DNA from: Brevibacillus_D fluminis_A | GTDB taxonomy: Bacteria; Bacillota; Bacilli; Brevibacillales; Brevibacillaceae | Assembly: GCF_052072235.1 (NCBI RefSeq) | Contig: NZ_CM125436.1 | Span: 2,102,001 to 2,166,000 of the forward strand | Reading direction: 5' to 3' | Length of the DNA: 64,000 nt | Shown: piece after piece, positions 15,752-24,342 of the stretch | Layout: each line of letters opens with the position of its first letter | Position numbering within the stretch: position 1 is the stretch's first letter | The notes under the pieces: generated by a model | What the model was told of the DNA's origin: nothing | Seen by the model: the letters and a program-made list of their open reading frames with translations, nothing else | Database searches by the model: none | Position numbers and translations under genes: made by a program

Positions 15752-16357
15752 TCATTCCCGTGTGTCCTTGATCATGCCGTCGGTCACGTAATCGATTATC
15801 TTTTCGATCACTTGGTCGAAGAGCGGCTCGCCGATCTTGTCTTTGTGGAACCGCAGCAGCATGACCGCTTTCATGATGCCCACGACAACCGCCGGGTCCT
15901 GTTTCGGCAATATGCCTTTGTGCATCAGCGCTTGCACCGCTTCGATGCCTTTTGCCGTATCTTCATAGGCCAGTTCCTCGGCCAAATGCTTGGGCAGCTT
16001 GCGAACGAGCCGCTCGTGTTCACCGTCTTGGAACACGCGCTGAAAAAACGGGTTCTCATCGGCATAGCGAAAGGAGGCGATGAAGAAGGAGGTCAGCAGT
16101 TCTTTCGGGCTGAGCGATTCTCCCAGCAGCTTGCCGATCAACAGCTTGCGAACCTCCTCTTCGTTTTTGAGAATCGCGTAATACAGCTCTTCTTTCGAGG
16201 CGAAAAATTTATAAAATGTGCCTTTGCCGATCCCGCATGCGAGGATGATGTCGTCGATGCTCGTTTTGGCGAGGCCGTATTGGATGAACAGCTCTTTTCC
16301 TTTGACCAGCAGCGACTCGCGAACGCGCTCTTTTTCTTGTTCTGTGAATTTAGGCAT
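15752..16357 (-). CDS. TetR-family transcriptional regulator
   Basis: A 201-residue TetR repressor. The N-terminal helix-turn-helix is clear (LAKTSIDDIILACGIGKGTFYKFFASKEELYYAIL, residues about 28-62). It is followed by an all-helical ligand domain with aromatic residues. It is divergent from the tyrosine phosphatase gene, with a 197-base gap that contains inverted repeats. Its nearest downstream neighbours are the cyd genes beyond a terminator. The target and ligand are unknown. Confidence 0.9.
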   Translation of the reverse strand: MPKFTEQEKERVRESLLVKGKELFIQYGLAKTSIDDIILACGIGKGTFYKFFASKEELYYAILKNEEEVRKLLIGKLLGESLSPKELLTSFFIASFRYADENPFFQRVFQDGEHERLVRKLPKHLAEELAYEDTAKGIEAVQALMHKGILPKQDPAVVVGIMKAVMLLRFHKDKIGEPLFDQVIEKIIDYVTDGMIKDTRE

Positions 16358-16434
16358 CGGTTTGCTCCATTTCGAATTTCTATGACTTTTTATGGACTTT
16401 TGGTCACAGAATAACTATACTATATTGTAATGAT

Positions 16435-16447
16435 TTCCATGATGGAA
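16435..16447. promoter_or_regulatory. Candidate TetR operator
   Basis: TTCCATGATGGAA is a perfect palindrome in the divergent region upstream of the TetR gene. A second, looser repeat TGAC-N16-GTCA covers 16383-16406. Either could be the regulator site. Confidence 0.35.
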
Positions 16448-16554
16448 GTAAATTGGCTGTACGATGAGGCAGTCTTTTCTTTTGGAATTTATGTGACTAA
16501 AAATACACAAATAGTCGCATGTATCGATCGGCACCACACGAAAGGAGAATCATC

Positions 16555-17364
16555 ATGACAAACAGGCAAATCGAAGCGAGCCATGCATTTACGGGCCTTT
16601 CCAATTTTCGCGACGTTGGGGGACGAAAAACGGAGGAAGGGCGGTATGTCAAGCAAGGCGTGCTGTACCGCTCGGAGGATTTATCCCGCCTGACGGAAGC
16701 GGATGTTGAGACGATGCGCGGTCTTGGCATCCGTATGGTCATCGATGTGCGCACGGCGGGCGAACGCAAGTCAAAGCCGGGCAAACTTGCGACGGAACAA
16801 GGGATCACGACGGTCAACCTGCCGTTCACGGACCGTAGTCAGGAGCTTTCGCGGCTTCAGTTTTTTTCGATGCTGACGCTGCGGGCGCGGGAGCTTGATT
16901 TTGAAAAAATCATGAAAGACATGTATGATAAAATGGCATTTGACAGTCAGCGGCAAATCCAGGGCGTGATCGCGCTCCTCGCACAGCAAACGAATTTGCC
17001 GGCGCTCATCCATTGTACGGGCGGCAAAGACCGCACGGGATTTCTCTGTGCCGTGATCCAATTGCTGCTCGGCGTTCCTTACGCACAGGTGCTGGACGAT
17101 TACTTGCTGTCCAACGACCGGATTGCCCATCGGATGAAGCGGATGGAACGGTTTATTCGCATGGCCAGCCTGTTTCAGCTCTCACCCGAACGCATCAAGC
17201 CATTGCTCGAGGTGCGGCGCGACTATCTGGACGATGTGATACAGGCGGTTTTGGCGCGTCATGGCACGATGGAAGCGTATCTCACACGCGATTGCCAGAT
17301 CGATCCGAAAGACTTGCAGCAGGTAAAACAACTGTTGCTAGACGACGAGGCAATCATGCGCTGA
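16555..17364 (+). CDS. Tyrosine-protein phosphatase (MptpB/LipA-like family)
   Basis: A 269-residue phosphatase of the DSP-like group. The N-terminal NFRDVGGRKTEEGRYVKQG motif is followed by the P-loop HCTGGKDRTG near residue 160, with catalytic cysteine and arginine. The lysine and aspartate inside the P-loop are typical of MptpB-type enzymes, which act on phosphotyrosine and sometimes phosphoinositides. The start is ATG 16555, eight bases after AAAGGAG; an upstream ATG at 16519 lacks a site. It precedes the HEPN-like gene by 31 bases and may form an operon with it. No signal peptide is visible. Confidence 0.88.
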   Translation: MTNRQIEASHAFTGLSNFRDVGGRKTEEGRYVKQGVLYRSEDLSRLTEADVETMRGLGIRMVIDVRTAGERKSKPGKLATEQGITTVNLPFTDRSQELSRLQFFSMLTLRARELDFEKIMKDMYDKMAFDSQRQIQGVIALLAQQTNLPALIHCTGGKDRTGFLCAVIQLLLGVPYAQVLDDYLLSNDRIAHRMKRMERFIRMASLFQLSPERIKPLLEVRRDYLDDVIQAVLARHGTMEAYLTRDCQIDPKDLQQVKQLLLDDEAIMR

Positions 17365-17395
17365 GTCCAAAATAGAAAGAGAAAAGAGGTCATGG

Positions 17396-17938
17396 ATGAA
17401 GCTGAATATCGATCCCGATCAATTTATCGAGCGCGTGACGGAAGCGAAGGACCCGATCGTGTCGCTGATAAAAGGCCATCTGTTCATCGAGGCGGGGCTG
17501 ATTGAGCTGATCAAGCTCGCCTGTGTCAATCAGGACACCTTTGATCCGGCAACCCTCAATTTTCCGAACAAAGTCAGGCTGGCTTGCGCATTGGGCCTCA
17601 TTGAAAAAGATGAAATCCGTCCGTTTTTGTTTCTCAATGACCTGCGCAATTCCCTCGCGCACCATTTGGACAAGGATCTCAATCCGAACGATGGCAGACG
17701 GCTGTACTCCATGCTGCGCAAGACGGAGCGGTTTGCCTTCGCCTTGCAGCATCACCCTGTGTTGAAGCGCGACCCCGATTACATCAACCCGAACGAGTTT
17801 CCCGATATTTTGCATATTTGCCTGATCCATTTTGTCGCGATTCTGGATGTGAGCATCACGCATTTTCGCACGAGGCATCCCGCCAAACATACGCTGCCGT
17901 TCACGCCGGCCTTTTACAGCAGAGAGAAGCGCCCGTGA
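17396..17938 (+). CDS. HEPN/MltR-like hypothetical protein
   Basis: A 180-residue, mostly helical protein. The segment LNDLRNSLAHHLDKD near residue 82 contains an R-N-x-x-A-H motif like the Rx4-6H signature of HEPN nucleotide- or RNA-binding proteins and of the mannitol-repressor-like family. Before it, GHLFIEAGLIELIKLA resembles the first HEPN helix. No nucleotidyltransferase partner (MNT) is adjacent, which argues against a classical HEPN-MNT toxin pair. The gene follows the phosphatase by 31 bases, has a ribosome site AGAGG, and ends at a terminator. The function is unknown. Confidence 0.72.
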   Translation: MKLNIDPDQFIERVTEAKDPIVSLIKGHLFIEAGLIELIKLACVNQDTFDPATLNFPNKVRLACALGLIEKDEIRPFLFLNDLRNSLAHHLDKDLNPNDGRRLYSMLRKTERFAFALQHHPVLKRDPDYINPNEFPDILHICLIHFVAILDVSITHFRTRHPAKHTLPFTPAFYSREKRP

Positions 17939-17963
17939 CGGCACGACCTGCCAATCAAGACGG

Positions 17964-17992
17964 CCTCCCTTTTCGCAAGGGGGGATTTTTTC
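17964..17992 (+). terminator. Terminator
   Basis: CCTCCCTT pairs with AAGGGGGG (one G-T wobble) around TTCGC, followed by six T. Confidence 0.8.
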
Positions 17993-18145
17993 TGTCAAAA
18001 AACGCAGGCACAGGTCAGCCCATCGATCGTTTTCACTACTGATTTTGATCGGAAAGGCGTGATTGATGGGGAGAAAAGCCAAACGGTATACTGAGGATGC
18101 AAATGAGGAAATACAAAAAATCCCAAATAAACGGAGGAATCAACC

Positions 18146-18613
18146 ATGTCCCAAGCCATTATCCACACAGGAAAATCGGTTCGCCAAATCGCCATCCACC
18201 AGTTGGGAGCCTTGGACGAAGCGCTGTTCGACATTCAGCCGAAAGGGTGCAACAATACGATCCGCTGGAATGTGGGCCATATCGTCGTCGCTCTTGATTA
18301 TTTCCTTTCGCTGGCGTTTCCGTTCAATACAGAATTGCCGGAAGCGTACAGCGCCTTGTTTCACACCGGAACGAAACCGGCAGACTGGATGCAGGCACCT
18401 CCAGCCAAAGAAGAGCTGCTCCACGATTTGACGAAGCAGCTGCGAGCGCTCGATGAAGTATCGCCGGCGCTTTTGGATGAGGCGCTGCGTAAACCGATCG
18501 AGATGGGACCCTTGACGTTTCGAACAGCGGGGGAGGTCGTGAATTTCGCGTTTGCCCATGAGGCGATGCATCTCGGCACGATTGCGACGCTCGCGAAAGC
18601 AGCGCAGCAGTAA
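18146..18613 (+). CDS. DinB-superfamily protein
   Basis: A 155-residue four-helix-bundle protein of the DinB/YfiT-like superfamily. The expected metal-binding histidines appear in TIRWNVGHIVVALDYF (near residue 46) and in FAFAHEAMHLGTI (near 138 and 142). Members include thiol-dependent transferases using bacillithiol or mycothiol and many uncharacterised proteins. AAACGGAGG precedes the ATG. It is monocistronic, with a terminator at 18757. It is not the DNA polymerase IV also called DinB, which is at 56762. Confidence 0.84.
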   Translation: MSQAIIHTGKSVRQIAIHQLGALDEALFDIQPKGCNNTIRWNVGHIVVALDYFLSLAFPFNTELPEAYSALFHTGTKPADWMQAPPAKEELLHDLTKQLRALDEVSPALLDEALRKPIEMGPLTFRTAGEVVNFAFAHEAMHLGTIATLAKAAQQ

Positions 18614-18756
18614 CAGGAAGATAAAACTTTCAGCCCCATCTAAACCTTAATTTACTTTTATTAAAAAAACTCCCTGTTTTAGCAACATTTAGGTGCTTGG
18701 ATTGCTCGGGTTTGCTTCCATCAAATAAGCAAGAGGAAACGCAGTTTTCCTCGATC

Positions 18757-18785
18757 AAACCAGCCACATGCGGCTGGTTTTTTCT
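18757..18785 (+). terminator. Terminator
   Basis: AAACCAGCC pairs with GGCTGGTTT around ACATGC, followed by T. The 18614-18843 gap otherwise holds only A+T-rich sequence. Confidence 0.82.
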
Positions 18786-18843
18786 TTTCACAAAAAAATC
18801 GAGCAACTATTGAAATGCTGTCACGATCTGTCACCATTTCCGG

Positions 18844-19788
18844 TTACGATGACGGGAGAATTCCACTCCCATAGCGTTGCTGCAAAGCGCCAAGCTCGGT
18901 TTGCAAATAGTCGATGACCTGTATCGGCTGCTCGACGGTCGCTTCCTGCCCCAAGCCGAGGATGAAGCGGCTGACCCACTCGACATCCGTTGCAAAAATC
19001 TTGGTGTCGATCGTGCCTGTGCCGTCTTCCTGATAGTGGATCAAATTGCCGAACTCATGATGCCAATCGGCCAGTTTGCAGCCTCTTGCCGTCAGTCTCA
19101 CCAAAAGGCGCAGCTCCGGCTGTTCCTGGTCATCATCGATCTGCGGCACGGCAGGGAGCGGAGGCTCGGTCAGCACGGTGTACGATTGAATGCGGTCGAC
19201 GCGCAAGGATACGTTTTTTTGCCGCAGCCGGCAGAAGCAGCGACAGTACCAATAGCCATTGAATGCGTACAGGTAATAGGGATGAATGATCCGCTTGCTC
19301 TTGCGCTGCAAGGAGTCGTATTCGATGTGAACCGCATGCTGTTCGAGCGCCGCATCGAGCAGCGGGCGCAAAAACGGCGCCTGGGTAACGCGGCGCGGGT
19401 TGCGCATAAATACTTTTTGCCGCAGCAGCTCGATTTTTTGCGTCGCTTCCGGCGGCAAAATCGCGAACAGCTTGGCGATGACAGAAAGCGTCTCTTTTTC
19501 AAACGGCTTGTCTGTATAGTGGAGAAACGATTCATAAGAAATGATGAGAGCCACTGCCTCTTCGAGCGTGAATGTGACGGGGGGAAGCGTATGTTTGCGC
19601 GCCAGGCTGTATCCACCTCCTGGGCCGGGTGTCGCCTGCAGCGGGACGCCGGATTCGCTCAGCAGGTGAAGATCGCGAAGCATCGTCCGGTGGGAGACGG
19701 AAAAGGTGTCGGCCAGCTCTTTTACCGTAAAGGTTTTTTTGGAATTCAGGAGTGAGAGCAGTTCGAGCAAACGTCCCGTTCGCTTCAT
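18844..19788 (-). CDS. HTH-WYL domain transcriptional regulator
   Basis: A 314-residue regulator. A DeoR/HTH_11 winged helix (RLLELLSLLNSKKTFTVKEL, recognition part VSHRTMLRDLHLL) is followed by a WYL domain near residues 145-215 (HIEYDSLQRKSKRIIHPYYL, then YWYCRCFCRLRQKNVSLRVDRI). The conserved WCX C-terminal extension ends the protein. WYL domains sense nucleic acid or small ligands. It diverges from the alpha/beta hydrolase gene with only 45 bases between start codons, so both promoters overlap and mutual control is likely. Confidence 0.9.
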   Translation of the reverse strand: MKRTGRLLELLSLLNSKKTFTVKELADTFSVSHRTMLRDLHLLSESGVPLQATPGPGGGYSLARKHTLPPVTFTLEEAVALIISYESFLHYTDKPFEKETLSVIAKLFAILPPEATQKIELLRQKVFMRNPRRVTQAPFLRPLLDAALEQHAVHIEYDSLQRKSKRIIHPYYLYAFNGYWYCRCFCRLRQKNVSLRVDRIQSYTVLTEPPLPAVPQIDDDQEQPELRLLVRLTARGCKLADWHHEFGNLIHYQEDGTGTIDTKIFATDVEWVSRFILGLGQEATVEQPIQVIDYLQTELGALQQRYGSGILPSS

Positions 19789-19833
19789 AGGGATACCTCT
19801 TTTCTACCAATAACTGTGAAAGGTGAGATCATC

Positions 19834-20700
19834 ATGAAACGTGTAGCTGTCTATCAAGCGCAAACCAAATTGCAAGTATGGGAAGGCGAGCGGAAGGGAG
19901 AATCGCTCCTATTCCTTCATCCCCAAGGGAGTCGCTCAAGTATTTGGGACGAGATGCTGCCCCATTTCGCGGACAAGTACCATCCGGTCAGCATGGATAT
20001 GCGGGGGCATGGGGAGTCGGATTTTGCTGATGAAGGGTATGACATCGAGACGATGTGCCGCGATATTCTCGCTGTGCTCGATCAGCTGCAGATTCCCAAA
20101 GCGCATCTTATCGGCAATTCGTTAGGCGGTGATTTCGCCGTGTTTTTCGCCGCCTTTCATCCGGAGCGAACGGCATCGCTTTGTTTGCTGGATGCCGGCA
20201 TGATCAACTATATCGGGCCGGACGGCGAACGGGATCTCACCCGTGAGGAGGTTCTCGCCGAGTTTGCCCAGCGGCCGATCAAGGCATTCGAACCCGGGGA
20301 GGACATTGTTCCGGACAATCTCGAGCGGTGGGTGCCGTGGGAGGGGTATTTTGCAAAATGGTTTCAGCATACGTCGCGGTATCCGCTGCCGGATGGACGC
20401 ATCGCCTACCAAATCCCCACACGGATCAATCTGCAAATCATGGAGACGGTGTGCGATCTGCGCTATGAAGAGGCGTATGGCCGCATCCGCTGTCCGATCC
20501 TGTTCCTGCCGGCGGAAACGGAGCCAAAGCTTTCGCTGAAGCTGCAAATGATCGAACGGGTGCCAGCCGACATCTTGACCAAAACGGTCGTGCTGGCTGA
20601 CTCTCGCCATCTCATGCCGCTCGATCAGGTGATCGCGACTGCCAGGGAAATCAGGACGTTCCTTGCAGAAATCGCGCAAGCCAGAGCGGCTGGCTGTTAA
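19834..20700 (+). CDS. Alpha/beta hydrolase
   Basis: A 288-residue alpha/beta-hydrolase fold protein. The oxyanion motif HPQGSRSS is near residue 28, MRGHGES near 57, the nucleophile elbow GNSLGG (serine near 95), and the catalytic histidine in DSRHLMPLD near 258. A long cap insert covers residues about 125-210. The substrate is unknown; esterase, haloperoxidase or C-C hydrolase are possible. The ATG at 19834 follows AAAGGTGAG; a GTG at 19816 would include the ribosome site. It is divergent from the WYL regulator, its probable controller. Its stop overlaps the end of the converging hypothetical gene by four bases. Confidence 0.88.
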   Translation: MKRVAVYQAQTKLQVWEGERKGESLLFLHPQGSRSSIWDEMLPHFADKYHPVSMDMRGHGESDFADEGYDIETMCRDILAVLDQLQIPKAHLIGNSLGGDFAVFFAAFHPERTASLCLLDAGMINYIGPDGERDLTREEVLAEFAQRPIKAFEPGEDIVPDNLERWVPWEGYFAKWFQHTSRYPLPDGRIAYQIPTRINLQIMETVCDLRYEEAYGRIRCPILFLPAETEPKLSLKLQMIERVPADILTKTVVLADSRHLMPLDQVIATAREIRTFLAEIAQARAAGC

Positions 20701-21017
20701 TCCGTAATGTATTCCTCCAAACGCTGGGCAACGATCTTGGGGTCGGCATCGAGGTGAAACAGGATCGCCAGATTGCTCGTGGATGTGATGCTTTTTCTTG
20801 TGGCGTGGTACAGCGTTGGTTTTTGCTGTTTGATAAAGCTCATGATTTCAATCGTCGGGGGAATAAACGTATTCACGCGTAAAAGGCCGTTCAGCATGGC
20901 GATGAGGCTTTTGATCGAGGCGGGATCATCCTGGTCGTTCATATTCAAAATCGTCTGAAGGAATTCGCGGATATACTTTTTCTTCGCTTCTTCCGGTGTT
21001 ATGTCACTTCTTCTCAA
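20697..21017 (-). CDS. Hypothetical protein
   Basis: A 106-residue, helix-rich protein (SDITPEEAKKKYIREFLQTI, later TIEIMSFIKQQKP) that I do not recognise. The best start is TTG 21017, six bases behind AGGGGGA; an in-frame extension to 21119 lacks a ribosome site. It overlaps the end of the small upstream gene by 14 bases, which suggests coupled translation. No signal peptide or membrane segment is seen. Its function is unknown. Confidence 0.55.
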   Translation of the reverse strand: MRRSDITPEEAKKKYIREFLQTILNMNDQDDPASIKSLIAMLNGLLRVNTFIPPTIEIMSFIKQQKPTLYHATRKSITSTSNLAILFHLDADPKIVAQRLEEYITD

Positions 21018-21174
21018 ATGGAGTCCCCCTTGGCTGGCGCTGATCGAAAACAGAAAAAGACCCAAGTGCATAAGCATCCTGGATCGACGTGTCGGGTCCA
21101 AAATGCGGCAACCTGGCAATCATAGAGGGGTTCCCTCCGTAGACCCACGGCTTTGCGTCCCATCCTTTCGGCAT
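21004..21174 (-). CDS. Short hypothetical protein
   Basis: A possible 56-residue protein (MPKGWDAKPWVYGGNPSMIA at the start) with AAAAGG before the ATG. On the minus strand a GTGACA-N18-TATAAA promoter-like pair lies upstream near 21220-21250, with an AAAGTAATG region at its expected start. The frame stays open into the ribosome site of the next gene. No family is recognised and it could be spurious. Confidence 0.38.
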   Translation of the reverse strand: MPKGWDAKPWVYGGNPSMIARLPHFGPDTSIQDAYALGSFSVFDQRQPRGTPFEKK

Positions 21175-21316
21175 GGTTTGCCTTTTTCGCAATCGATCAT
21201 GAAATTGGATAAAATACATTACTTTTATACCATGCGAAACGGAGGTTTGTCACGGAGAAATACGCATTGCTTCAAAATCGTAATCGAGAGGTGATAGGAA
21301 AAAAGTGGGAGATAAA

Positions 21317-21356
21317 ACAAGCCGCGAGCTGTGCATGAATCACAGTCGCGGCTTGT
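21317..21356 (-). terminator. Terminator of the GNAT-chemoreceptor operon
   Basis: ACAAGCCGCGA pairs with TCGCGGCTTGT. On the minus strand it ends in TTTT right after the chemoreceptor gene. Confidence 0.82.
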
Positions 21357-21364
21357 TGGTTTCG

Positions 21365-22834
21365 CTACAGCTTTTGCTGGCTCATCTGTTTTTCAATCGA
21401 GTCGAAATCGTGGATCATTTGCAAAATGCCGGAGTGCTGCTCGCGGATCATTTTCAAGATCGCTTCGAGGTGCTGCTGATTGTTGCGGGAAATGTCGGTC
21501 ACTGAATCGACTTTGGAATAGACTTCTTGCATCGTCGCCTGCAAGCCGAACAAGAAGTCTTGCAAATGCTGCGATTTGGCGGAGAAGTTTTGCATGTGTT
21601 GGGTGATTTCATGGAAAATGGTTTTCACATTTTGCATGCTGGCATGGTTTTTCTGGATAAAGCCTTGGCTGTTGACGATCTGTTCGGTCGCCTGCGTTGT
21701 AAAAGACTTGATCTCAAGCAACAGCTCGGAGATGGACAGGGTCGAGTCTTTCGAGCCTTCCGCCAGCTTGCGCACTTCCTCGGCAACGACGGCAAATCCG
21801 CGGCCATGCTCGCCCGCGCGCGCCGCTTCGATCGACGCATTCAACGCGAGCAGGTTGGTTTGCTGTGAAATGTCCGTCACGACTTTGATGATTCGCTCGA
21901 TGCTTTCCGTGCGCTCCTCCAGTTGGCCCATCAATGTCGCCGCGGTTTCGATCGAGTGATTGAAGATATGGAGGTCGCTCTCCAGCTTGTCCAACTCGGC
22001 GCCGCTTGCTTCCGCTGATTCCAGCGTGTCTTTGGAATAGGAGTAGATCATTTGCGATGAGCTGCTCACCTCATCGACGCGCATGTTCGTCGCTGACATT
22101 TCGTTGCGGATTTCCGTGGAGTGCTCCATCTGTTCGCTAAACGATTCCGCCATGCGGTCGAGGCTCTTGACCAATGTGGTTGACATCTCGCTGGTGGCTG
22201 CCGCCTGGTTGTGCAGCTCTTGCTGGAAGCGCTGCACCGCTTTTAAGGAATCATTCATTTGCTGGAATGCTTTTTCCAACGTTTCCTTCGATTCAATCGC
22301 TTTGCGCCGCTGCTCTTCCACTTCCTTGCGCAGGCCGCGGTTGAAATTGCTCTGCGAATTGAAGCACGCCATCATGAAAAGAAAGATCACAACGGTAAAG
22401 ACCAATTCCGAAATTTCCACGGACGGAAAAATGTTCGCAGCATCAAACAGGAAGAAGTAGGCAGCAGAGCTTGCAGCCAGGATACCCGCAATCACATTGA
22501 CCACTTTGCTTTGATAGATCGCCATGATCGCGACGTAGAAAAAGAGAAACATGAAGCTTGTCAGCACCGGGTCCAGCACAATCGTCAAGTGAATGTAAAT
22601 CCCGATGATGATGACATTGGCGTACCTTACAAATGAAGCGGTTTTTTCGCGCAGCGCTTTGCTGAATGATAAATACCAGAGCGTGCCGAAAATGGTGTAA
22701 CCGATGAGTGACGCGATGACCACGAACATCAGGTCGTTCCCCGTAAGGAGATTGGTGACCATGGAAAGCGTGAGAATCACCAGGACAAACTGAAGAATCC
22801 AAAGATTTTGCCTGCTCATGAGATGACGGTCCAT
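21365..22834 (-). CDS. Methyl-accepting chemotaxis protein with multi-helix membrane sensor
   Basis: A 489-residue receptor. Residues about 8-170 hold roughly six hydrophobic helices with no large external domain. A coiled coil then leads to the signalling domain, whose hairpin tip is near residue 345 (IEAARAGEHGRGFAVVAEEVRKLA, the CheA/CheW contact). The membrane-embedded input suggests it senses a lipophilic ligand, membrane state or another membrane protein. The start is ATG 22834, after GGAGG, so the gene overlaps the upstream acyltransferase-like gene by 19 bases. No other chemotaxis genes are nearby. Confidence 0.9.
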   Translation of the reverse strand: MDRHLMSRQNLWILQFVLVILTLSMVTNLLTGNDLMFVVIASLIGYTIFGTLWYLSFSKALREKTASFVRYANVIIIGIYIHLTIVLDPVLTSFMFLFFYVAIMAIYQSKVVNVIAGILAASSAAYFFLFDAANIFPSVEISELVFTVVIFLFMMACFNSQSNFNRGLRKEVEEQRRKAIESKETLEKAFQQMNDSLKAVQRFQQELHNQAAATSEMSTTLVKSLDRMAESFSEQMEHSTEIRNEMSATNMRVDEVSSSSQMIYSYSKDTLESAEASGAELDKLESDLHIFNHSIETAATLMGQLEERTESIERIIKVVTDISQQTNLLALNASIEAARAGEHGRGFAVVAEEVRKLAEGSKDSTLSISELLLEIKSFTTQATEQIVNSQGFIQKNHASMQNVKTIFHEITQHMQNFSAKSQHLQDFLFGLQATMQEVYSKVDSVTDISRNNQQHLEAILKMIREQHSGILQMIHDFDSIEKQMSQQKL

Positions 22835-23373
22835 CGAGGAAGCCTCCGTTTTTCGTTGATTTCTTGCGGGTAGAAAAGCCAAGGATAGTCGGATTTGTTC
22901 CGATAAATGCGGGAAATGTGCAGAATGGCCGGAATAAACGGTGACCCCTTGTAATTGATGGCTTGATCGATGCGGGTGAGCGGCATCTTGTATGTAATTT
23001 TCAAGGCCCGGAAAAAAACAGGATTGTTCACGCTTATTACATGTTCATAGCCATGCTCTTCGCAGTATTTCACACTGAGCGAGATCGCTTTCGTTCCCAA
23101 ACTGCCGCGGTATTGCGGAAGCACGGCAATCGTCGGGATATCGACGACCGACAAGTCTCTGATGTAGGGGGAAAACAGCTCGCGTATGATCGGATCGCTT
23201 TTTTCCAAGGGAGAAGCTTCCAAAACCGCGCCCCATTCGCCATCCTCCGCCTGGAGCAAAAATTTATCCGTACCTTCAAAACGCTCGCGAGCGTAGCTTT
23301 TCTCCGCCCAGACAAAGTCTACAATCGAATAGAAGATAGCAAGCTCAGATGCTGTACGTACCTGCTTGTACAT
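22816..23373 (-). CDS. GNAT-fold acyltransferase-like protein
   Basis: A 185-residue protein. The central segment PTIAVLPQYRGSLGTKAISL (residues about 82-101) matches GNAT motif A, the acyl-CoA pyrophosphate loop (V-x-P-x-x-R-G). It is followed by CEEHGYEHVISVNNPVF, like motif B. The N-terminus (ELAIFYSIVDFVWAEKSYA) and the aromatic-rich tail are reminiscent of N-acyl amino acid or autoinducer synthases, but this is only a resemblance. AAGGAGG precedes ATG 23373. The 19-base overlap with the chemoreceptor gene suggests tight coexpression and a shared pathway. Confidence 0.68.
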   Translation of the reverse strand: MYKQVRTASELAIFYSIVDFVWAEKSYARERFEGTDKFLLQAEDGEWGAVLEASPLEKSDPIIRELFSPYIRDLSVVDIPTIAVLPQYRGSLGTKAISLSVKYCEEHGYEHVISVNNPVFFRALKITYKMPLTRIDQAINYKGSPFIPAILHISRIYRNKSDYPWLFYPQEINEKRRLPRWTVIS

Positions 23374-23692
23374 GAGGACCTCCTTGAACGTAGCAAGATG
23401 TAGGGTAGGATATTGCAGCGTACCCTCATGTCGGATCAATCATTTCCTGTATTTGGTTCTTGACTTTTTCTACGTCTCATTTTATTACTGAGTTTCCAGT
23501 TTTTCAATGAGTTTGCAGGTAATAGGGTATGGATTTAAAAAAGTTTCATTATTCCGAAATATGAAAGCGGTGGAAATGGAAGAAAACGGCGTGCAGAAGA
23601 GGATTGTCACAAAATATATGCGTTTTTCCATGATTCTGCCGAAATTGGCTGCTATACTGAAAAAAAACGGTGCCCAATAGAGGTGATCAATC

Positions 23693-23983
23693 GTGCATAT
23701 ACCGAGTTTGACCGGAATTTTATTTTTATTGCTCGTTGGCCTGGTGCTATTCGGCCCGTCCAAGCTTCCGCAGCTGGGCAGGGCGGTTGGTTCCACATTG
23801 AAAGAATTCAAGCTGGCTTCGCAAGGACTGTTGAGCGATGATGCACCCAAAGCGAGCACGGTGGAAGAAAAAGCGCCAGTGAAGCAATCGGAGCAAGAAT
23901 TGCGCGTGCAGATCGAGAAGGAGATTCGTGCGCAGATGGAAGCGGAGAGCAGGGCGGCCGCGCAGCCATCTAAGCCGATATAA
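23693..23983 (+). CDS. tatA: Twin-arginine translocase TatA-family protein
   Basis: A 96-residue TatA/E protein. It has a short N-terminal membrane helix (LTGILFLLLVGLVLFGPSKL), the FGPSKLPQLGRAVG hinge and amphipathic helix, then a polar, glutamate-rich tail. It forms the pore component for export of folded proteins. The start is GTG 23693, after AGAGGTGATC. No tatC is adjacent, so the receptor must be encoded elsewhere. It ends at its own terminator. Confidence 0.92.
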   Translation: MHIPSLTGILFLLLVGLVLFGPSKLPQLGRAVGSTLKEFKLASQGLLSDDAPKASTVEEKAPVKQSEQELRVQIEKEIRAQMEAESRAAAQPSKPI

Positions 23984-23996
23984 TCGGGTAATGACA

Positions 23997-24030
23997 AAAC
24001 ATCCGTTCCAGCTCGGGGCGGATGTTTTTT
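23997..24030 (+). terminator. Terminator of tatA
   Basis: ACATCCG pairs with CGGATGT, followed by TTTTTT. Confidence 0.8.
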
Positions 24031-24156
24031 GTCGTTGGTTGCAACCGATGAAATGAGGACGCTGCCGCAGTAGCGGCGCACAATGCCAGCGCCCGTTTTC
24101 AGACGTTTGTAAGCAAGCTCCCTCTTTGTTTGCGGCACATATGGAATGGAATCAAG

Positions 24157-24194
24157 CAGCAAGGTTGATCCTTCGATCAGTCTTGCTGTTTTTT
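24157..24194 (+). terminator. Orphan terminator-like hairpin
   Basis: CAGCAAGGTTGATC pairs with GATCAGTCTTGCTG (two wobbles) around CTTC, followed by six T. No gene precedes it after the tatA terminator. The 24031-24156 stretch holds no convincing coding sequence, so it may end a small RNA or be left from a lost gene. Confidence 0.6.
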
Positions 24195-24281
24195 CGAAAG
24201 GAGCAACTCAACGATCTCGATGCGGATGTACAAAATAAAAAAACAATTGCGCATGGCGCGCACAAGTGCTAGCATTCAATT

Positions 24282-24304
24282 AAACGATGTTTAAAACATT
24301 GTTT
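24282..24304. promoter_or_regulatory. TetR-type operator
   Basis: AAACGATGTTT and AAACATTGTTT form an inverted repeat with one mismatch per arm around a central A. It lies 38 bases before the tetR-type gene, so it is a probable autoregulatory site. Confidence 0.65.
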
Positions 24305-24342
24305 GAAATGAACTTCTGCTTACCGGTAAGAGGAGGTCGTGC

